From: a virus
Length of the DNA: 24,691 nt
Virus record (IMG/VR): IMGVR_UViG_3300033143_000377
Coordinates: 1 to 24,691 of that record
Strand: one strand, 5' to 3'
Shown here: piece after piece, positions 1 to 5,346 of the stretch
How positions within the stretch are numbered: the first letter of the stretch is position 1
How the letters are laid out: every line of letters begins with the position of its first letter
Program-made: the position numbers and the translations under genes
Notes under the pieces: generated by a model
Databases searched by the model: none
What the model saw: only the letters and a program-made list of their open reading frames with translations
Told to the model about the DNA's origin: nothing

Positions 1-128
1 GATTGTACGTGTGTCAGATTGTAACAGTCACTTATGCCTAGGTCATGCAGTGTATTAAGTCGGTCGATTTCGATAAGAAGTACCCCTTGTTCCATACCAA
101 GCTTGTCAGCCAGTGTTGTAATGTCCAT
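1..128 (-). CDS. Partial hypothetical protein (N-terminal 42 residues), divergent to the packaging operon
   Basis: Reading the minus strand from an ATG at 128-126 gives 42 uninterrupted codons to the window edge, beginning MDITTLADKLGMEQGVLLIE. The predicted peptide is helical and uses the same codons as the rest of the window (ACA, GAC, GTA, CTT). A weak Shine-Dalgarno (AGAGA, 138-134) lies 5 nt before the ATG, and a good sigma70-type promoter lies just upstream at 189-161, leaving a leader of about 26 nt. The TLADKLGM stretch is loosely reminiscent of helix-turn-helix or IF2-N-like folds, but no family is assigned. A chance open frame of this length is possible; the promoter placement is the main support. 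If real, it starts a leftward transcription unit, perhaps an early or regulatory gene. Confidence 0.5.
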   Translation of the reverse strand, partial: MDITTLADKLGMEQGVLLIEIDRLNTLHDLGISDCYNLTHVQ

Positions 129-160
129 GTGATTCTCTGAGTGTTGGTGGGTGTGACCAT

Positions 161-189
161 ATTATATGACAGTATGACGGTAATGTACA
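161..189 (-). promoter_or_regulatory. Sigma70-type promoter, leftward
   Basis: On the minus strand a perfect -10 box TATAAT (166-161) is preceded by a 17-nt spacer and a -35-like TGTACA (189-184, 4 of 6 matches to TTGACA). The predicted transcript would start near 154, about 26 nt before the ATG at 128. Two TGAC motifs (167-170 and 175-178 on the + strand) fall inside the spacer, where a bound regulator could act. Confidence 0.55.
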
Positions 190-221
190 CACTATTACAC
201 TGAATCCATGACGCAAACCAC

Positions 222-257
222 ACCGTGACCCACACTGTGACACTAAAACTGACACCT
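222..257 (+). repeat. Degenerate 12-nt tandem array of TGAC motifs
   Basis: Three consecutive 12-nt units each place TGAC at the same offset (226, 238, 250): ACCGTGACCCAC, ACTGTGACACTA and AAACTGACACCT. Other TGAC copies in the same orientation lie at 167, 175, 209, 304, 415, 430, 445, 464 and 475. This could be a binding array. TGAC is also fairly common in the coding DNA of this window, so the enrichment is moderate. Confidence 0.35.
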
Positions 258-387
258 GTTAAACGTTGTCCCTGCTGGGTTTTTACCCCTTAAATTGATC
301 CAATGACGCTTTTTACTGTTTTTCAATACTGGAGAGATACGATTGTGGGGGTAACCGCACAAATAAGGTTTTAGGGTGATTTTGCTT

Positions 388-408
388 GCGTCATGCGTCA
401 TGCGTCAT
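388..408 (+). repeat. Three tandem GCGTCAT heptamers
   Basis: Perfect head-to-tail copies lie at 388-394, 395-401 and 402-408. Their GCGTCA core is the reverse complement of the TGACGC present three times in the adjacent 15-bp repeats. The two arrays therefore form a three-plus-three inverted set, as expected for a multimeric binding site (repressor, packaging protein or initiator). Which protein binds is not visible. Confidence 0.8.
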
Positions 409-413
409 GGATT

Positions 414-457
414 TTGACGCGTATGGTGTTGACGCGTATGGTGTTGACGCGTATGGT
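414..457 (+). promoter_or_regulatory. Candidate overlapping rightward promoters formed by the 15-bp repeats
   Basis: Each repeat contains TTGACG (414-419, 429-434, 444-449) and TATGGT (422-427, 437-442, 452-457). Because the period is 15, each TTGACG sits exactly 17 nt before the TATGGT of the next unit, giving two staggered sigma70-like promoters (414/437 and 429/452). The -35 boxes match 5 of 6 and the -10 boxes 4 of 6. Transcripts would start near 449 and 464, ahead of the packaging operon. This is inference from spacing only. Confidence 0.35.
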
Positions 458-460
458 GTT
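416..460 (+). repeat. Three perfect 15-bp direct repeats
   Basis: The unit GACGCGTATGGTGTT occurs at 416-430, 431-445 and 446-460 without mismatch. Each carries TGACGC (415-420, 430-435, 445-450), the inverse of the GCGTCA core of the upstream heptamers. The array ends 57 nt before the preferred start codon of the first packaging gene (518). Confidence 0.9.
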
Positions 461-517
461 GATTGACTGAAAAGTGACATAGTGCTACAGTATGCACAAA
501 CACATCGGGAGATTGGT

Positions 518-997
518 ATGGATTATCTAAGAGAACGATTTACGTATGACAATGATGAAGGTTGTTTACGGTGGAGAGCGTACAATGATGATAATAATAT
601 ATCACCGATGTCGAGAGTTAAACCCGGTGATATTGCAGGTAAAAGAGGTCTAGGTGAATACAAAATAACAAGACAAGGTGACAGGCATTCAAAACAATGT
701 GCGCTTCGTATGATATGGCAACACGTCACGGGTGAGTTGATGATGGGTAAGATCAGAACAATGGACCCTCGTGATACGAGGTTCCGCATCGATAACTTAT
801 ACGTTGTACCATTTGACCAAGCACGTGTTCACAAGGATAGAGCCAAGAGCAGTACAGTGGTGTCATATAGCTTTGAACATGAACAATACACCGTGGTATC
901 TGTTGATCTATATTACAACAAGACCGTTTTAAGTTATCATGGTGATATGAATTCCGCGCTTACCGCGCTACGAGAACCTGAAGTGAGTTTCCTATGA
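518..997 (+). CDS. HNH endonuclease-like protein with degenerate active site
   Basis: This 159-residue protein has the layout of phage HNH endonucleases found beside terminase genes: an N-terminal LRERFTYD...G.L.WR segment (residues 4-20), a VKPGDIAG segment (34-41), then the HNH block at 62-97. In that block the framework residues are kept (R64, W67, G72, I79, R90, N93, L94). The residues that carry catalysis in active members are replaced: the family HR is LR (63-64), DH is RT (80-81) and DN is RF (88-89). A working nuclease is therefore unlikely; a DNA-binding or packaging-accessory role is possible. The ATG at 518 is preferred because GGGAG (507-511) lies 6 nt upstream; an in-frame GTG at 482 would add 12 residues. 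The stop overlaps the terS start (ATGA). Confidence 0.7.
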   Translation: MDYLRERFTYDNDEGCLRWRAYNDDNNISPMSRVKPGDIAGKRGLGEYKITRQGDRHSKQCALRMIWQHVTGELMMGKIRTMDPRDTRFRIDNLYVVPFDQARVHKDRAKSSTVVSYSFEHEQYTVVSVDLYYNKTVLSYHGDMNSALTALREPEVSFL

Positions 998-1440
998 GAA
1001 GAATAACAATAGCCGATATAATCAATTTACCACCTAAGAAAGCTAATTTTGTGGTGGAGTACATGAAAGATTTCGCACCACGTCGTGCAGCAGAAGCATC
1101 AGGTTATACTGCTGACCACGGTTATAAGTTACTCAGTGAACCTGAAATCAGTGCAGCAATTGAGCATATCATTCAACAACGTCTTGAAGTTAACATGATT
1201 GATGCTGACTGGTTACTGGGTGAGATGGTAGACAATCACATGATTGCACGTCACCAGGGTAATATCACAGCAAGTAACACCGCGTTGAACATGGTGGGTA
1301 AGCATAAACGTGTTGATGCGTTCGCTGCTGACAAGATAAAAGTCACCACTGATGCTGATGTCATGGACCGATTAGTTGCCGCTAGAAGACGTTTGAATGG
1401 CTCTAATGCACAAGAAGAGGATGACGTGACGTTCTTCTAA
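994..1440 (+). CDS. terS: Terminase small subunit
   Basis: This 148-residue protein resembles the Terminase_2 small-subunit family. It opens with the typical helix-turn-helix region: KKANFVVEYMKDF (residues 15-27), RRAAEASGY (30-38) and LLSEPEISAAI (46-56). A helical middle and an acidic tail (EEDDVTFF) follow. TerS oligomers recognise the packaging site on the concatemer and present DNA to TerL. It overlaps the HNH-like gene by 4 nt and lies 114 nt before terL, the expected order. The start has no strong Shine-Dalgarno, so translation is probably coupled to the upstream gene. The family call rests on motif recognition, not on a search. Confidence 0.8.
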   Translation: MRRITIADIINLPPKKANFVVEYMKDFAPRRAAEASGYTADHGYKLLSEPEISAAIEHIIQQRLEVNMIDADWLLGEMVDNHMIARHQGNITASNTALNMVGKHKRVDAFAADKIKVTTDADVMDRLVAARRRLNGSNAQEEDDVTFF

Positions 1441-1554
1441 TGCTATTCTTCACAACGCTCATCATTGGATTCATCAGACGTTGACAGTCCGTCACCCTGT
1501 CACCGGTCTTACCAGTGATGAGCATCATTCACAAGGTGATGACAATGGTGACAC
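1441..1554 (+). promoter_or_regulatory. terS-terL intergenic leader with GTCACC/GGTGAC inverted repeats
   Basis: This 114-nt gap has no gene. GTCACC occurs at 1491-1496 and 1499-1504. Its complement GGTGAC lies at 1547-1552, directly against the terL start codon, and the related GGTGAT is at 1535-1540. Pairing would place the only candidate ribosome-binding sequence of terL (GGTG, 1547-1550) in a stem. A small TGAT/ATCA hairpin (1516-1527) lies between. TTGACA at 1481-1486 is a perfect -35 hexamer, but no -10 box is found at the right distance. Confidence 0.35.
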
Positions 1555-3072
1555 ATGTCCAACATAGATATTCAACTCGCTGATGAAGTCAGCAAATACT
1601 ACGATAATCCTTTAGGTTTCGTCATGATGGTGTTTCAATGGGGTGAAGCAGGTTCTTCTCTTCACGGTTTCGATGGTCCTGATGAATGGCAAATCGATGT
1701 GCTCAATGCAATCGGTGATGCAGTCAAAGAACGTAAGTTCAATGGAGTTGATGCAGTTGATCCTGTGCAAGTCGCAGTGTCGTCAGGTCATGGTATCGGT
1801 AAGTCAGCACTATCCGCGTGGTTAGTGCTGTGGATAATGTCAACACGTCCCAATTCAAAAGGAGTTGTCACAGCTAACACTGGTGACCAGCTCAAAACTA
1901 AAACAATGTCGGAGTTATCCAAGTGGCGTAGTCGATGCATCACCGGACACTGGTTTCAGATGAATGCAATGTCAATTGTACACCGTGCTTATCCTGATTC
2001 ATGGCGAGTGGATGCACAGACATGTCGCGAAGAGAACTCTGAAGCGTTTGCGGGGCTTCATGCTGCTGACTCAACACCGTGGTACTTATTCGATGAAGCA
2101 TCTGCTATACCAGAAAAGATATGGGAAGTTGCTAAAGGTGGTTTGACTGATGGTGAACCAATGCATATCTGTTTCGGTAATCCAACACGTAACAACGGTA
2201 CATTCTATGAGTGTTTCAGGAAGAACAGTCACCGGTGGATAACAAGACAGATTGACAGTCGTACTGCTAAGATGACGAACAAACGATTAATACAAACGTG
2301 GATTGATGATTTCGGGGAAGATAGTGATTTTGTTAAAGTCCGTGTACGTGGCATGTTCCCGCATGGTGGTGATATGCAATTCATTCCGTCTGATGTCGTC
2401 TATGATGCAATGCGTCGTGGTTCTGGTGCTTATCTTGGTGATGATCCGTTAATCTGTGGCATCGATATGGCACGTGGTGGTGAAGATAATTGTATGATTG
2501 TGTTCCGTCGTGGTAAAGATGCGAAGTCTGAGAAGGTTTATCGTATACCAGGTGAGAAGTCACGTGACTCAATGAAGGTGGTATCACTGCTCATCATGAT
2601 ACTTGACAGACATCAACCCGATGTTACCTTCATGGATAAAGGTTCAATGGGTGGCCCTGTTGCAGATAGAATGCGTCAACTTGGTTATCATGTTGTCGAT
2701 GTAGGTTTCGGTGATAATGCTGCTGATGTTAAACACTTCAAGAGTCGTACTGCTGAGATGGGTTCGCATTGCAGACAATGGTTGCTCGACGGTGGTGCTA
2801 TCCCTAATGACCCACAACTTGAAGTTGAACTGACATCACGTGAGTTCGGTCACAATGATAAAGACCAACTGGTGCTTGAACGTAAGAAGGACATGAAGAA
2901 GCGACTCGGTGTGTCACCCGATTGGGCTGACGCATTGTACCTGACGTTTGCTGAACCAGTACCGAAACGTGAAGTACCACGTGGTCATCTCGATCACAAT
3001 CCTCACATTCGCAATAAATCACGTTCGGATTACAATCCTCTTGACAGTATGGATGATAGCGAGTACATGTAG
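1555..3072 (+). CDS. terL: Terminase large subunit
   Basis: The 505-residue packaging motor has both expected domains. The N-terminal ATPase has Walker A GHGIGKS (residues 78-84), the segment VVTANTGDQLKTKTMSEL after it, Walker B YLFDEA (D180 and E181) and a likely coupling motif near GNPTRNNGTF. The C-terminal RNase H-like nuclease has acidic residues at expected places: D304 in GIDMARGGEDN, D361 in VTFMDKGS, and D459 (or D456) in SPDWADALYLTFA. It translocates DNA into the prohead through the portal and cuts the concatemer. The ATG at 1555 is the first possible start, since an in-frame stop lies at 1549-1551. The only ribosome-binding candidate is a close GGTG. Confidence 0.95.
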   Translation: MSNIDIQLADEVSKYYDNPLGFVMMVFQWGEAGSSLHGFDGPDEWQIDVLNAIGDAVKERKFNGVDAVDPVQVAVSSGHGIGKSALSAWLVLWIMSTRPNSKGVVTANTGDQLKTKTMSELSKWRSRCITGHWFQMNAMSIVHRAYPDSWRVDAQTCREENSEAFAGLHAADSTPWYLFDEASAIPEKIWEVAKGGLTDGEPMHICFGNPTRNNGTFYECFRKNSHRWITRQIDSRTAKMTNKRLIQTWIDDFGEDSDFVKVRVRGMFPHGGDMQFIPSDVVYDAMRRGSGAYLGDDPLICGIDMARGGEDNCMIVFRRGKDAKSEKVYRIPGEKSRDSMKVVSLLIMILDRHQPDVTFMDKGSMGGPVADRMRQLGYHVVDVGFGDNAADVKHFKSRTAEMGSHCRQWLLDGGAIPNDPQLEVELTSREFGHNDKDQLVLERKKDMKKRLGVSPDWADALYLTFAEPVPKREVPRGHLDHNPHIRNKSRSDYNPLDSMDDSEYM

Positions 3073-3073
3073 A

Positions 3074-3101
3074 CTATTATTCTACGTGTGCTATTATTCT
3101 A
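3074..3101 (+). repeat. Two 11-bp direct repeats between terL and the next gene
   Basis: CTATTATTCTA occurs at 3074-3084 and 3091-3101, a 17-nt period, in an AT-rich 59-bp gap. Each copy contains TATTAT, a 5-of-6 match to a -10 box, but no matching -35 element was found. It may be a regulatory site or chance AT-rich similarity. Confidence 0.5.
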
Positions 3102-3131
3102 TTAATTACAAAAGTCAACAGGAGATTCACT

Positions 3132-3350
3132 ATGTGTGGAGGAAGTCCAAGCGCACCAACACCACCACCGGCAGTACCTGAAGCACCACGTGCACCAGAT
3201 ACAAGCACTAGTGCGGCAACAGGGGCTGACAAACGTCGTCGTGCAGCAGCAGCAGCAGGACAGGAAGGTGGTCGTAGTACCATACTGACAGGTTCCCGTG
3301 GTGTACAAGATGGCGCAGCTACAACAACTAAAACACTGTTGGGCCAGTAA
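3132..3350 (+). CDS. Small conserved phage structural-type protein (MCGG...KTLLGQ)
   Basis: This 72-residue protein is short and low-complexity. It begins MCGGSPSAPTPPP, continues through Pro/Ala/Thr-rich sequence and a basic DKRRRAAAAAG patch, and ends ILTGSRG...KTLLGQ. The combination of a Cys-Gly-Gly start, a proline run, a basic patch and an ILTG..G...KTLLG tail is a pattern I recognise from many tailed-phage morphogenesis clusters, where it is usually annotated as hypothetical or virion-associated; no biochemical role is known to me. A good Shine-Dalgarno (AGGAG, 3120-3124) lies 7 nt before the ATG. The next gene begins 3 nt after the stop. Confidence 0.75.
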   Translation: MCGGSPSAPTPPPAVPEAPRAPDTSTSAATGADKRRRAAAAAGQEGGRSTILTGSRGVQDGAATTTKTLLGQ

Positions 3351-3353
3351 CTG

Positions 3354-3794
3354 ATGACTACTGCAAAAGCTAACCTGAAGACTGACCAATATGTAAGGAT
3401 CAATACAGGTCTTAACCCATTGATCCTTCAGTCGAACATGAATCAGGTTAGAATTGCGTTATCGGATGCTAAACCTTCAAAAAGTAATACCGCGTTCCAT
3501 CAGCTTAATGGTGGTGATCAACCGTTCTTTTTACGATCAATTGATACGAATGTATGGGCTTTTGCTGTCACCGACACTTCATCCCTAACAGTGACCGAGT
3601 TCACAGGTAAAGAAGAAGGTGATAACCCTATTGATACCATCGTTGAATTTGCGATGTTATTCATGGAACAATTATCGTTGGTTACATCGAATCAAGATGC
3701 TATGCTGAGACAATTAACAATGATGAATTTGCGTCTGGAAGAGGCGTTTGAAACTGACTTAGATGAGGATTACCTAGATGAGCCAAGTGATTAA
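3354..3794 (+). CDS. Putative virion surface/adaptor protein with beta domain and C-terminal helix
   Basis: This 146-residue protein has two parts. Residues about 10-83 look all-beta (YVRINTGLNPLILQS, then IDTNVWAFAVTDTSSLTVTE) and resemble the small protein at 7030-7260, which has a similar VW..... .T.T.... ending. Residues about 90-146 are helical and acidic (DTIVEFAMLFMEQLSLV, then DAMLRQLTMMNLRLEEAF), a plausible oligomerising coiled coil, ending in an Asp/Glu-rich tail. This fits a head fibre, decoration or adaptor protein, but no function is established. It has little ribosome-binding sequence and is probably translationally coupled to the gene before. It overlaps the next gene by 17 nt. 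Confidence 0.7.
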   Translation: MTTAKANLKTDQYVRINTGLNPLILQSNMNQVRIALSDAKPSKSNTAFHQLNGGDQPFFLRSIDTNVWAFAVTDTSSLTVTEFTGKEEGDNPIDTIVEFAMLFMEQLSLVTSNQDAMLRQLTMMNLRLEEAFETDLDEDYLDEPSD

Positions 3795-4368
3795 ATCCGG
3801 TGACAGTGGTAACACTGTCAGTGTTGATAACCGAAACAGAATGAAAACACTGTCAACAAGTGCCGACATAAGTATTGATTCCGCACTTCAAGGTGAAGCA
3901 TTCTTCTTGACATCAGGTGTCGTTGAGTTGACATCTAGCAGTCAGTCTCACATATTCTACATGAAGAACACAGACAGTGTTGACTGGGTGCTACGTGACT
4001 TTAACACTGTTATTAATCAGTCAATTGGTGCACCTGATATTGAGATTAACACTCAGTTCACCATCAACCCCAATGATGGTACATTGATAACAGCAGGTGG
4101 TGTGGTCATCCCTGCTAATTTAAATTTTGGTAGTTCCAAGTCACTCAATGGTACATTCCGTAAAGGTGTCGAAGGTAGTACCATATCAGGGGGTATTGCT
4201 GTACCGAAGAACATGTATTTACCTAATCGCAATAATACAGCCGCGTTGGCAAACCCACTTATCATAGCACCGGGGACAGGTTTTGCTTTTGCCATTGAAC
4301 CTGCGTCGGATAATACGTCACTTAAAGTGGTATTCAATGCGACGCTATACCGTCGCGTAGAACCATAG
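3778..4368 (+). CDS. Beta-rich virion protein, paralogue A
   Basis: The 196-residue protein appears rich in beta strands and has no signal peptide or membrane segment. It shares a layout with the next gene: an N-terminal NTVSVDNRNRM hairpin, a central IFYMKNTDSVDW segment, a GSSKSLNG segment, and a C-terminal PLIIAPGTGFAFAIEP strand pair. The neighbour has VVLVNEENRL, FFYFKNTGLKDL, GSPKEVTG and NVIIPQGQAIAF in the same order, so the two are very probably duplicates. Position before the portal gene suggests a virion component such as a decoration, spike or connector-associated protein. Shine-Dalgarno GAGG (3765-3768) lies 9 nt before the ATG, inside the preceding gene. Confidence 0.75.
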   Translation: MSQVIKSGDSGNTVSVDNRNRMKTLSTSADISIDSALQGEAFFLTSGVVELTSSSQSHIFYMKNTDSVDWVLRDFNTVINQSIGAPDIEINTQFTINPNDGTLITAGGVVIPANLNFGSSKSLNGTFRKGVEGSTISGGIAVPKNMYLPNRNNTAALANPLIIAPGTGFAFAIEPASDNTSLKVVFNATLYRRVEP

Positions 4369-4378
4369 GAGTTGAACA

Positions 4379-4909
4379 ATGAAGATTACAGGGCCTAATG
4401 GGCGAGTTGTACTAGTTAACGAAGAAAACCGTTTAATGGTGAGCGCGGTTGCATTGAGTGAAGATAAACACCTCAACAGTGAAGAACGATACTGGTCAGC
4501 ATACTTTGAAGATACAACATTGGCTGCTGACGAGTATTTCTTCTATTTTAAAAACACAGGTTTGAAAGACTTAAATCTCACTGATGTTCGTGTCAGCTCA
4601 AGTGTTTCGTTAAATACGATGTATTACGAACATGTATCAGGTGTTGCAGCGGGTACCACTGATGTAACGGTCACTAGTCGCAATCTAGGTTCACCGAAAG
4701 AAGTTACGGGGTTAGTTCAGTCCGGTGCGGGTATCACAGGTTTAACTAACATCGGTGAATTGTTTTTTCAGAAATGTGATGTTGCAGCACGAGGGTATCA
4801 CCTGAAGTCAAGTAGTAATGTCATCATACCACAAGGTCAAGCTATCGCGTTTCGGTCTGCGCTAGCTGCGACAATTGAATGCATTGTGTCGATATCTGAG
4901 GCTGAATAA
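4379..4909 (+). CDS. Beta-rich virion protein, paralogue B
   Basis: The 176-residue protein is the second member of the beta-rich pair. It begins MKITGPNGRVVLVNEENRL, has FFYFKNTGLKDLNLTDVRV in the middle and ends with NVIIPQGQAIAFRSALAA followed by an isoleucine/valine strand. No catalytic motif is seen, and a structural or surface role in the virion is inferred. The strong AGGAG at 4367-4371 lies 7 nt before the ATG and overlaps the stop of paralogue A. The stop overlaps the next start (TAATG), so the three genes are tightly coupled. Confidence 0.75.
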   Translation: MKITGPNGRVVLVNEENRLMVSAVALSEDKHLNSEERYWSAYFEDTTLAADEYFFYFKNTGLKDLNLTDVRVSSSVSLNTMYYEHVSGVAAGTTDVTVTSRNLGSPKEVTGLVQSGAGITGLTNIGELFFQKCDVAARGYHLKSSSNVIIPQGQAIAFRSALAATIECIVSISEAE

Positions 4910-5346
4910 TGGCTACACCGACTATCATCAAGGACCACAAGACTGCCAACGTAGTTAGGGTTACTGAGTTCGGTCAATTGGTGGTTGCACCTTTGGACTA
5001 CAGCAAACCCTTGACTAAGTTACTCACGCCAGCAGACACTGCTGTCAATTTCATTGAACCAGAACAAGGTCAAAGTATTGTCATCACTGACATTATTTCT
5101 TCTGCAAACAAAGATGTTAGTACAACCACACCTGCAAACATCTTAATATATGAAGCAGATGCACCTGATGTGTTGAATGTCGGTAATTTGATACTCAACC
5201 CACAGTTGACACGTGGTGAGAACTTGCCTTTGACCGGGTTGAATCTCATCATACCTGAAGGTAAATGGGTGAATGCTTCTACAGATGATGACGTGATCAC
5301 TTTAACAATAATGTTTTACAGAGTACCAGTAGAGGTAGTGACATAA
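4909..5346 (+). CDS. Beta-rich virion protein, possible third member of the group
   Basis: The 145-residue protein begins with a hairpin like that of its two neighbours (ANVVRVTEFGQLVVAPLDY) and continues with strands such as SIVITDIISSANKDV, ANILIYEADA and GLNLIIPEGKWVNASTDDD. The VITDI...A...V.......ILIYEA pattern is one I know from small beta-sandwich phage proteins of unknown function. It is probably a virion protein. Similarity to the two upstream paralogues is clear only at the N-terminus and in the late 'IIP.G' strand. Shine-Dalgarno GAGG (4898-4901) lies 7 nt before the ATG; the stop overlaps the portal start (TAATG). Confidence 0.7.
   Translation: MATPTIIKDHKTANVVRVTEFGQLVVAPLDYSKPLTKLLTPADTAVNFIEPEQGQSIVITDIISSANKDVSTTTPANILIYEADAPDVLNVGNLILNPQLTRGENLPLTGLNLIIPEGKWVNASTDDDVITLTIMFYRVPVEVVT

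Larger units (their letters stand above)
129..517. promoter_or_regulatory. Divergent intergenic control region, 389 bp
   Basis: No convincing gene lies here. The region holds a minus-strand promoter (161-189), a run of TGAC motifs all in one orientation (from 167 to 475, including three spaced exactly 12 nt at 226, 238 and 250), three GCGTCAT heptamers (388-408) and three 15-bp repeats (416-460). A 4-bp GGGT/ACCC hairpin at 277-288 is too weak to be a terminator. The position directly before terS makes it a candidate for early/late transcription control, for the packaging recognition site, or for both; the sequence alone does not decide. Confidence 0.6.

Noticed and set aside
38-235. Minus-strand open frame of 65 codons beginning at a GTG near 235
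   Set aside because: It has an unusual residue composition (many Trp, Cys, Thr), starts upstream of the leftward promoter and has no ribosome-binding site. The other minus frame from 128 is better placed.
277-288. GGGT-TTTT-ACCC hairpin as a terminator
   Set aside because: The stem has only four pairs and no T-run follows it.
1481-1513. Possible promoter before terL based on TTGACA at 1481-1486
   Set aside because: No -10-like hexamer occurs 16-18 nt downstream; the nearest candidate, TCTTAC, is 21 nt away.
3077-3403. Long minus-strand frames opposite the small MCGG protein gene
   Set aside because: Shadows of a Pro/Ala/Thr-rich + strand gene; Cys/Val-rich composition, no ribosome-binding site and opposite to the direction of the operon.
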